DNA from: a bacterium | Lineage (GTDB): Bacteria; Bacillota_I; Bacilli_A; Mycoplasmatales; Mycoplasmoidaceae | Reading direction: 5' to 3' | Length of the DNA stretch: 8,240 nt | NCBI GenBank assembly: GCA_017633195.1 | Contig: JAGBPV010000006.1 | Span: forward strand, 1-8,240 | Shown here: piece by piece, positions 1 through 8,240 of the stretch | Layout: each line of letters starts with the position of its first letter | Numbering within the stretch: the first letter of the stretch is position 1 | Program-made: the position numbers and the translations under genes | The notes under the pieces: model-generated | Database searches by the model: none | What the model was told of the DNA's origin: nothing | The model's input: only the letters and a program-made list of their open reading frames with translations

Positions 1-2336
1 CCATAATAAATTAGATCTTTATTAGCAATAAAAACATTTAAAAGTTTTTGTTTCTTTTTGGTATTTAATAAATTAGTTCCTACTAAATTTCTATTAGTTT
101 GCTTAATATCATTAATATTTAAAGCTTTATAAAATTGATTACTAAAAATGTTTAAATATGCATTTTCATCTTCCTTGTATGAAATAACTTTTATCAAAGT
201 ATCATCTTTTTGTAATTTCATTGCATTAACTCCTTTAGCTTTCATAGAAACTAAAGGAATTAAAATACTATCAAATTTTAAGACATTTCCTTTTTTAGTA
301 AAACTTAATATTTGATCAGAAATATCATAGTTATAAACTACATCAATTAATACATCATTTTCTTCTAAATTCATGCAGCTTGATAATCGCATTTCTTTAT
401 CACTAATAAATTCTTGTTTATCTACTCTTTTCATCTTGCCAGATTTAGTAGCAAATAATAAATATTTTGCACTACTATTTTTTAATGAAAAAGTATCAAA
501 ACATTGAATGATTTTTTCATCTGCTAACAAATGTAATTTATTAGTTAAATCTTCGCCATTATCTTTTCATTTAGCTTCTTGTAATTTAAAAACATCAATT
601 GACACAACTCTAGCTAAACTAGTAAAAATAATTAAAGAACTTTTAATATTACTATTTAGTATAAACTTTAAATAATCATTATCTGATTTATAGTTAATAT
701 TATTAAATTTAGTTAAATCACTTTCTAATTTAGTTAAATATTTAGTTTGATGATTGTTTGTAATAATTACTTTAACTTCTTTGCTAGTTAATAAATCTTT
801 TTCATTTGTATTTGATATTACTAAATTTTCATCTTTATTAATTTTAGTTTTTCTTTCATATCCAAATTGTTTGATGTAACTTTTTAATTGCAAGATTAAA
901 TATGCTTCTTGTTCATCTTCATTATTAATAATTTTTTTATGATTACTAATTTTTAGTTCTAATTCATCTTTTTCTTTATTTAATAAAGTAACATCAGTAT
1001 TACTTAATCTATATAGTCTTAATGAAACAATTGCTTCAGCTTGCTTATTACTAAATTGGAATTTTTCTACTAAATTTTTAATACTATCAGCTTTATCATT
1101 AGATTTTCTAATAATAGCAATTACTTCATCTAAAATACTTAATGCTTTTATTAATCCTAAAACAACTTCATACCTATTTTCATCTTCATTTAATAAGTAT
1201 TGTTCAACTTTAATAATGGTATTAATTGCATAAGTAATATAAAAATGAATATAATCTAATACACCAATTTTAATTGGTTTTCTTTCATTAATAACAATCA
1301 TATTGGCACTAAAATTCACTTGTAATTGGGTTTTTTTATACAAAAAGTTCATGATTTGATCAACATTAACTTGATTATTTGACAATTCTAGTTCAATACA
1401 AATGCCATTTTTATCAGTTGCATCAATTACACTTAAAACTCCTGGAAGTTTATTATTAACTCTTAAATCTTCAATTTGTTTAATAATTTCACTTTTAATA
1501 GTTTCATAAGGAATATCAGTAATAATAATCTTGTCATTTTCTTTTTTTTGTGCTTTTTGTAAATAGTAATTAGATCTAATTGTGATTTTAGCTTCACCAG
1601 TTAAATAACATTTTTTTACTTCATCATAATTAATAATCATTCCCCCAGTAGGAAAATCTGGTCCAGGCATAATTTTTAAAATATCTTCAACACTACTTTT
1701 TTTATGTTTAATAACCATAATAATGGCGTTTAATAGTTCAGAGATATTGAAAGTTGGAATACTAGTAGCATATCCAGCAGCAATTCCACTTGCTCCATTA
1801 ATTAATAAATTAGGTAAAAGTGAACTTAAAATTGTTGGTTCAGTTTCAGTATCATCAAAATTATTGATAAAAGGATAAATTTTTTTATCAATATTACTTA
1901 ACATTTCATTTCCATAATTACTTAATCTAGCTTCTGTATATCTCATAGCAGCAGCTGGATCATCATCAATTGAACCTTTATTTCCATGCACTTCAATTAA
2001 AGGAATGTTATTTTTTCAATCTTGTGCCATTCTAATTAAAGCTTCATAAATACTACTATCACCATGAGGATGGTATTTACCTAATACATCTCCCACAGTT
2101 CTAGCAGATTTTTTAAATTGTGAATTAGGAAATAAATTTAATTTATACATAGCATACAAAATTCTTCTTTGTACAGGTTTTAATCCATCTTTTAATTCAG
2201 GTAGTGCTCTATCCTGAATGATGTATTTTGCATATCTATTAAATCCTTCTGCAATAATTTCATCAAAATTACGATTAATTAAATTAGGTGTTTCATCAAA
2301 AAATTCGATTGTTGTTTTATTCTTATTATTCTTCAT
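1..2336 (-). CDS. parC: DNA topoisomerase IV subunit A (ParC), 3' end outside window
   Basis: ParC is the DNA-breaking and rejoining subunit of topoisomerase IV, which with ParE unlinks replicated chromosomes in the cytoplasm. Seen: 778 codons, open at the left edge, if TGA is read as Trp (for example W107 and W590). The N-terminal winged-helix/tower region contains [13 protein letters not shown] (residues 48-60), [14 protein letters not shown] (87-100) and [12 protein letters not shown] (128-139). R132-Y133 is the catalytic pair, with Y133 forming the DNA link. [16 protein letters not shown] is ParC-like rather than GyrA-like. The quinolone-region residues equivalent to E. coli S80 and E84 are S94 and E98, the sensitive-type residues. 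From about residue 510 the sequence has repeated blade-like stretches ([38 protein letters not shown]), suggesting a beta-pinwheel C-terminal domain. No GyrA box is visible. The start at 2336 lies 7 bases after the parE stop, so the two are probably cotranscribed. Family length (about 750-900 aa) implies that little is missing. Confidence 0.95.
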
Positions 2337-2343
2337 ATTTTAT

Positions 2344-4364
<2,021 letters not shown>

Positions 4365-5234
4365 ATGACCAAAATTAATATAACAAATGAAGATATCAGT
4401 TTAATATTAACCATTGTTTTAAAACAAGATAAAGATTTAAAAAACATCAATGAGCTTTTTAAAATGAATGTAATTGATGATTTAAATACTTTTCATTTTA
4501 TTTATGATGATATTTTAAGATATATCATTGAAACTTGCTTTACTCCTGATGCTAAAAATGGATTTAAAGAAACTACTAAGAAATTATTTTATACAAACAA
4601 AAATTGTTGAGTTATTCACAATAAACTAATTGAACTACTTCAAAGTTCTAAGGAATGATGACAACATTGTGGAGATTTTAAATGTGTGATAGATTTAAAT
4701 TCAAGCATTAAAGGATTTATTACTGTTTATATTTTTTATGACAATATGAATTCTAATTATGCAAATACTACTCATCATATAAAAAACATTACAACTTTAA
4801 AAATTAATTTATATGATGATCCAACAAAATTAACAATTGGAATTGCTGATAAAAACTATAAACAATCAAGTGAAACAAGTCTAACTATTTTAAATACCTT
4901 AATAAGATTTAGTAATTGTACAGGTTTTTTTAAATGAATTGATAAAGTAAAACAATTAGTTGAACCATTAAACTTTAATGATATTGAAAAAACTTTTGTT
5001 GATGCAAGAGATTTTATTGATAAAGTTCAAGAAAAAGTTTTTATTTCAAAAAAAGAATATAAATTATGATATGACTCAAGACTTTCATTATTAGAAGATA
5101 CTATTAATACTTTTAATAATTTAGAAAAAAACATTATGAATTTAATTGATGAAAAGAAAGCAGAAATTAAAAAGGATGTTTTATTAAGATTAGAACAAGA
5201 AAAAGAACAAAAGAAAGAAGATAAAAAATTATAG
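4365..5234 (+). CDS. Unrecognised cytoplasmic protein with charged C-terminal coiled coil
   Basis: A 289-aa protein that I do not recognise. It is continuous only with TGA as Trp (W82, W98, W99, W191, W235); under the standard code it splits in two. ATG 4365 is the first start after an in-frame TAA at 4326. No clear Shine-Dalgarno precedes it, so it may be weakly initiated or leaderless. No signal peptide or membrane helix is seen, so it is probably cytoplasmic. The first 80 residues look helical. The middle (about 108-190) alternates hydrophobic and polar residues as in a beta-rich fold. From about residue 240 the chain is highly charged and rich in E, K, L and Q (LRLEQEKEQKKEDKK near the end), a likely coiled coil. 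Five Cys are present (58, 81, 102, 107, 185); WWQHCGDFKC clusters two with a His, which is too little to claim a metal site. It is divergent from parE and codirectional with the next gene 114 bases away. Function unknown. Confidence 0.8.
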
Positions 5235-5256
5235 AACTAATTAATTAAATTCCTTG

Positions 5257-5275
5257 TATATATTTTTTTTATATA
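5257..5275 (+). terminator. Possible weak hairpin after the 289-aa gene
   Basis: TATATA at 5257-5262 can pair with TATATA at 5270-5275 around a loop of seven T. The stem is pure A-T and the T run is in the loop rather than after the stem, so it is a poor intrinsic terminator. It sits 23 bases after the TAG stop and before the next gene's promoter-like box. It may equally be chance in an A+T-rich spacer. Confidence 0.2.
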
Positions 5276-5309
5276 ACCTTGGCTTTATTTATCTTTTTAA
5301 GGATATAAA

Positions 5310-5319
5310 GTAAAATTAT
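5310..5319 (+). promoter_or_regulatory. Probable -10 region of the 335-aa gene (GTAAAATTAT box)
   Basis: TAAAAT (5311-5316) differs from the sigma-70 consensus TATAAT at one base and lies 33 bases before the ATG. The ten bases GTAAAATTAT recur exactly before the repeat-protein gene at 6468-6477, which supports a functional element. No good -35 is visible about 17 bases upstream, as is often true in mycoplasmas. The remaining 5235-5348 spacer holds no gene. Confidence 0.45.
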
Positions 5320-5330
5320 TATTAGGTTTA

Positions 5331-5337
5331 AAAGGAG
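5331..5337 (+). promoter_or_regulatory. Strong Shine-Dalgarno (AAAGGAG) for the 335-aa gene
   Basis: AAAGGAG matches the 16S rRNA anti-Shine-Dalgarno well and ends 11 bases before ATG 5349. The last eight spacer bases are all T (5341-5348). This is the best ribosome-binding site in the window and fixes the start of the downstream gene. Confidence 0.75.
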
Positions 5338-5348
5338 CTATTTTTTTT

Positions 5349-6356
5349 ATGAAAGATAGAGAAATTAATCATTTATTATGACAATTACAATATGAATCAA
5401 ATCAAGACAAAGGTTATAAAGATTCATTAAATTTTAAAGATATTTTAACTGCAAAAATTTTTATTAAAAGTGATATTTTACATGGAACAATTTTTACTGA
5501 TCCTAAAATAATACAAAAAGCATTTAATAAAGATACTAATTTTTTATTAGTACCAAGTATTAATAAAAAAGTTCAATTACCAGAAGAATTTATGCCAAAC
5601 TTTGTAAGTGCTCCTATGGATGAATTAAGTTTAAAAAATGCTTTAAATAGTGAATATATTGATTTAATTAAAAAGCATGAAAGAGATTTTGCATTTACTA
5701 TTATTCATTTGTTACCTTTAGAATTAACTAATGATGATAAAGATAATGACTGAATTAAAAAAGTTGGTGATATTCAAATTAAGAAAAAACTAGATACATG
5801 ATTAAAAAATAAGAATGAGATTTATTTAAAAAATGTTTTAACTACATATTTACAAAACCAATTAGAACAAAACAATATCACTAATAATTGACACACTCCA
5901 TTATTTTTAGTAAGCAATATTGATTTCAATGATTTCAATGATATTAAAGTAGTAGATAAAATTTTTGTATATATTGCATTAATTGATAGTGAAAATAAGA
6001 AATTACAATGAATTAAAGTTTCAAAAGATTTTTTTGTAAAAAAAGAGAAATATCAATTTAATCCAGCAGAAGCAATTAATGTTTTAAATTTTGATTTAGA
6101 TAATTTAAAAAATGCAAGAAATATCAAATTAGAAAATGATAGTTTTTTAATTTTAAGAAATGAAAAAATCCAAGAAAATAATGATTTTGAAATGATCAAA
6201 TTTTATAAAAACAAAATTGATTTTGGTGATTTTAAAACCTTAAATTTAAAAGATAAACTAATTGATATAAATAATAAAAAAATTAAAGAAGATATCTTAG
6301 AACTTCATAATATTATTTATAAATGATTTGAAGAAATTAAAAATCTTAAAAAATAA
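5349..6356 (+). CDS. Unrecognised soluble protein, 335 aa
   Basis: A 335-aa protein that I do not recognise. Six TGA codons are read as Trp (beginning LLWQLQYE at residues 9-16), and no Cys was seen. The start is set by the AAAGGAG site 11 bases upstream. There is no signal peptide or membrane segment, so a cytoplasmic location is likely. The N-terminal third includes FLLVPSINKKVQLPEEFMP (about 65-83) and a FAFTIIHLLPLEL stretch (about 117-129). The middle has KIFVYIALID (about 203-212), a probable buried strand. The C-terminal part is rich in N, D, K and E and ends in an amphipathic helix (YKWFEEIKNLKK). DFNDFND near residue 192 is encoded by a tandem duplication of a nine-base unit. The alternating strand/helix impression would fit an ordinary globular fold, but no catalytic motif stands out. 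It lies 187 bases before the repeat protein with a similar leader. Function unknown. Confidence 0.82.
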
Positions 6357-6361
6357 CTAAA

Positions 6362-6384
6362 TTCTTCTTTAAGAAATATTTTTT
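6362..6384 (+). terminator. Weak intrinsic terminator candidate after the 335-aa gene
   Basis: TTCTT (6362-6366) and AAGAA (6371-6375) form a five-pair stem with loop CTTT. It is followed after three bases by six T (6379-6384), five bases past the stop codon. The position is right, but the stem has only one G-C pair, so it is weak. Confidence 0.35.
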
Positions 6385-6465
6385 CTATTAAAGATATTAT
6401 GAATATATAAGATATTTAATAATTTTTATAAATAAACAAGGATAAAAAATACTTTTTTAATTTAG

Positions 6466-6477
6466 TGGTAAAATTAT
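6466..6477 (+). promoter_or_regulatory. Probable extended -10 promoter of the repeat protein
   Basis: TGGTAAAAT (6466-6474) is a TGn extended -10 followed by a five-of-six match to TATAAT, inside the GTAAAATTAT box shared with the gene upstream. An extended -10 can work without a good -35, and none is clear here. Transcription would start near 6480, giving an untranslated leader of about 60 bases. Confidence 0.5.
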
Positions 6478-6504
6478 AAAAGATACTATGAACATACTTT
6501 TATA
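6475..6504. repeat. Inverted repeat A in repeat-protein leader
   Basis: TATAAAAG (6475-6482) and CTTTTATA (6497-6504) are a perfect eight-base inverted repeat around a 14-base centre. The left arm straddles the predicted transcription start, so it may act on DNA rather than RNA, or not at all. Its right arm overlaps inverted repeat B. Confidence 0.4.
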
Positions 6505-6519
6505 TATATAAGTTATGTT
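6491..6519. repeat. Inverted repeat B: leader stem-loop upstream of the ribosome-binding site
   Basis: AACATAC (6491-6497) pairs with GTTATGTT (6512-6519) with one bulged base. It encloses the self-complementary TTATATATATAA (6500-6511), which contains five TA dinucleotides. In the mRNA this could form a hairpin ending nine bases before the Shine-Dalgarno. It cannot coexist with inverted repeat A. Confidence 0.4.
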
Positions 6520-6527
6520 AATAAAGT

Positions 6528-6532
6528 AAGGA
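6528..6532 (+). promoter_or_regulatory. Shine-Dalgarno (AAGGA) deciding the repeat-protein start
   Basis: AAGGA lies 11 bases before ATG 6544, the same spacing as the upstream gene's site, and the last seven spacer bases are T. An in-frame ATG at 6532-6534 overlaps this site and has no site of its own, so 6544 is preferred. Confidence 0.65.
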
Positions 6533-6543
6533 TGTGTTTTTTT

Positions 6544-8240
6544 ATGAAGAATAAAAATAAAAAGAAATCTGGTGCTTTAATAGGATTTGCTACCATTGGT
6601 TCTTTAGCCATTATTGCTGGAACAGTTGCTGCAATTGCAGTTTCAATACGTGACAATAATTCTAATGAACAAGGCTCAAATAAAGTCAAACAATTAAATC
6701 AAAAATTAGCAAATAAAATTGCTAATTTTATTAATAATCCCATTGTTATAACATCATCAACTTTAACTTCAAATCAAGCTTTGATACCAAATAATAAGAT
6801 TTTGGTAACTAGTTTGATTTTAAGTGCTATTAAAAATAATTTAAAAGATAAAAAAGTTAGTGTTGGTAATAATCTTTATACACAACAACAATTGTTAAAT
6901 AATATTCATGTTATTTTGCCAACAACTGTTACGTATGCTAATTATTTAAAAGGTTATTTAGCAAATGTTACATTAACATATGGAAGTGGTAATAATGCTG
7001 TTAATATTGTTCCATCAAATGCTTCATCTTATACAATCCAAGGATTTGCTATACCATCACAATCATATAATAACAGTACAACAAATAATAAAAATATAGC
7101 AGATGCAATAAGTTCATATATTTCTAATCCAATTCAAATAGTAGATAATGTTACAGCAAATGAAGCTTTAAATGCTAATAATCAAGCACAAACAATTTCT
7201 TTAATTAAAAAAGCAATTAATAGTGATCTAGGAGCAAACACTATTAATATAAATCACATTCTTTATACAGCACAAGATTTATTAAAAAATCTTAATGTAT
7301 CATTACCAAATAGTGTAAGTTTACAAAATGTAAATTTTGGAACTATGAATGATGTTACATTAACTTATGGACAAAACAATAATGCACAAATAATTTATAC
7401 TCAAAGTGGTAATAATACTTTTAATGTAACTGGATTTTTTGCACCAAATTATTCAAATAAAAACAATCACTTAAATCAAGAAATTGCCAAACAACTTTCA
7501 TCTATTATTAAAAACCCAATTGCTTTATTAAGTGGATATACATTAACAGCACAAGAAAGTTTATCAAATTCTAATAGTAATCAAGATCTAATTGATGCTA
7601 TACAAAAAGTTATTTCAAGTGAAATATCATCAAATGGATTAATCATTAATAATATTTCTTATTCAGCAAGTTATATTCTTAATAATTTAGATATTAATTT
7701 ACCAAATTCAATATCTTTGCAAGACAATACTAACCAAATCATTCCTAATGTTACTTTATCATATGAAGGAATTAGTATATCTAATTCTTCTGGAGTTGAT
7801 TATGAAGTAACTAATTTAGCAAAGCCTAATTCAACATCAAACAATACTCAACAAATTGCAAACGCTTTAGATACTTTATTAACTTCAAGCATTGATGTTG
7901 GAACTTATGAAGATATGAGTTCATATACACCTGCTAATGCATTACTAGAACATCAAACTGCTTTAACAACTGCAGTTCAAGATGCAATTAGTACATTAAT
8001 AGGTTCTAAACCTTTTGAAGTTGGTGATACAACTTATACTGCAGCTGCAATTTCTAAAGGAATTAGTGTAGTTTATCCAAAGACTGGAGTTTCATTAAGT
8101 AATGATGAAGCTGGACAAATTCCAAATGTTACATTAAGTTATAACGGAATTGCTTTACAAAATACAAGTAAAACAAGTGATTTTACATTAACAGGATTTA
8201 AAGATGCAACAGCTCAAGGTGCTGGTGTTGTTCCTGTTCC
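6544..8240 (+). CDS. Secreted or membrane-anchored tandem-repeat protein, 3' end outside window
   Basis: 565 complete codons are visible and the frame stays open to the right edge. Residues 2-8 are basic (KNKNKKK), and 9-35 form a hydrophobic Gly/Ala/Ile-rich helix ending before R36. This is a signal-anchor or signal peptide with no lipobox Cys, so it is not a typical lipoprotein. After an N/Q/K-rich linker come four tandem units of about 125 residues beginning near residues 59, 185, 314 and 438. Each has, in order, an IxNP/helical start, a second helix, a (L/S/T)YT/S segment leading to an xVxLP-type strand, NVTL(T/S)Y, and a (Y/F)xxxGF-like end. Mycoplasma surface proteins are often built of such repeats, so surface exposure is inferred. 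The visible part has no Trp, no Cys and many N, S and T. Adhesion, antigenic masking or structural roles are possible; none is shown. I could not match the repeat to a named family with confidence. Confidence 0.85.
   Translation, partial: MKNKNKKKSGALIGFATIGSLAIIAGTVAAIAVSIRDNNSNEQGSNKVKQLNQKLANKIANFINNPIVITSSTLTSNQALIPNNKILVTSLILSAIKNNLKDKKVSVGNNLYTQQQLLNNIHVILPTTVTYANYLKGYLANVTLTYGSGNNAVNIVPSNASSYTIQGFAIPSQSYNNSTTNNKNIADAISSYISNPIQIVDNVTANEALNANNQAQTISLIKKAINSDLGANTININHILYTAQDLLKNLNVSLPNSVSLQNVNFGTMNDVTLTYGQNNNAQIIYTQSGNNTFNVTGFFAPNYSNKNNHLNQEIAKQLSSIIKNPIALLSGYTLTAQESLSNSNSNQDLIDAIQKVISSEISSNGLIINNISYSASYILNNLDINLPNSISLQDNTNQIIPNVTLSYEGISISNSSGVDYEVTNLAKPNSTSNNTQQIANALDTLLTSSIDVGTYEDMSSYTPANALLEHQTALTTAVQDAISTLIGSKPFEVGDTTYTAAAISKGISVVYPKTGVSLSNDEAGQIPNVTLSYNGIALQNTSKTSDFTLTGFKDATAQGAGVVPV
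6718..7050 (+). repeat. Repeat unit 1 of surface protein (aa 59-169)
   Basis: Landmarks are IANFINNPI (59-67), NNLYTQQQLL, NVTLTY (141-146) and YTIQGFA (163-169). The NVTLTY codons begin at 6964. Confidence 0.75.
7096..7440 (+). repeat. Repeat unit 2 of surface protein (aa 185-299)
   Basis: Landmarks are IADAISSYISNPI (185-197), ILYTAQDLLKNLNVSLP, DVTLTY (270-275) and FNVTGFF (293-299). It is the closest match to unit 1 in the beta part. Its DVTLTY codons begin at 7351, 387 bases after those of unit 1. Confidence 0.75.
7483..7821 (+). repeat. Repeat unit 3 of surface protein (aa 314-426)
   Basis: Landmarks are IAKQLSSIIKNPI (314-326), LNNLDINLPNSISLQ, NVTLSY (402-407) and a changed end, YEVTNLA (420-426), where the GF pair of the other units is NL. 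Its NVTLSY codons begin at 7747, 396 bases after unit 2. Confidence 0.72.
7855..8202 (+). repeat. Repeat unit 4 of surface protein (aa 438-553)
   Basis: Landmarks are IANALDTLLTSSIDV (438-452), TTYTAAAISKGISVVYP, NVTLSY (528-533) and FTLTGFK (547-553). The start lacks the NP of units 1-3, and the unit is richer in A, G and T. Its NVTLSY codons begin at 8125, 378 bases after unit 3. More units may follow outside the window. Confidence 0.72.

Noticed and set aside
4686..4937. Separate 83-codon gene starting at GTG 4686
   Set aside because: It is in frame with ATG 4365 and separated from it only by TGA (Trp) codons, so it is the middle of the 289-aa protein.
6357..6543. Invertible promoter of the Mycoplasma penetrans P35 type
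   Set aside because: I looked for arms of about 12 bases flanking the promoter and found only the short overlapping repeats at 6475-6519, which do not bracket the -10 region.
6544..6651. Lipoprotein signal peptide on the repeat protein
   Set aside because: There is no Cys after the hydrophobic segment, nor anywhere in the visible protein, so lipidation by the lipobox route is not possible.
6718..8202. CRISPR array or DNA-level satellite repeat
   Set aside because: The periodicity of 378-396 bases is protein-coding, in frame and diverged at the DNA level; there are no short identical repeats with unique spacers.

Overview
The window reads as chromosomal DNA from a mollicute (a wall-less mycoplasma relative). 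It is extremely A+T rich by eye. Every gene except the truncated repeat protein at the right end is continuous only if TGA is read as tryptophan (genetic code 4). Under the standard code parC, parE and both unknown genes fall into short pieces at TGA codons. The long repeat-bearing envelope protein and the weak Shine-Dalgarno and terminator signals also fit a mycoplasma. The lineage cannot be fixed from the sequence; a Malacoplasma/Ureaplasma-type relative is only a guess.

Left half (1-4251, minus strand): an operon of parE then parC, 7 bases apart, encoding the two subunits of topoisomerase IV. ParE is complete (635 aa) and ParC runs off the left edge after 778 visible codons. Together they form the A2B2 enzyme that separates linked daughter chromosomes. 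The catalytic residues are present. ParE carries two unusual changes: EGESAGG instead of the usual EGDSAGG in the TOPRIM domain, at a position tied to quinolone resistance, and AAG instead of SGG beside the ATP-lid glycine loop.

A 113-base divergent intergenic region (4252-4364) separates this operon from three plus-strand genes. The first two (289 aa at 4365-5234 and 335 aa at 5349-6356) are soluble-looking proteins I do not recognise. The third (6544 to the right edge) starts with a hydrophobic export/anchor segment without a lipobox cysteine. It continues as four tandem copies of a diverged domain of about 125 residues, each with an NVTLTY-like strand followed by a (Y/F)xxxGF-like strand. 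It has no Trp and no Cys in 565 visible residues, as expected of a repetitive secreted or surface-anchored protein.

The second and third plus-strand genes share a leader design: a GTAAAATTAT box (probable -10 region), an AAGGA-type Shine-Dalgarno, and a run of 8 or 7 T directly before the ATG. The leader of the repeat protein also holds two overlapping, mutually exclusive inverted repeats. I see no RNA genes, insertion sequences or CRISPR arrays. The least described parts are the two unknown proteins and the repeat protein.
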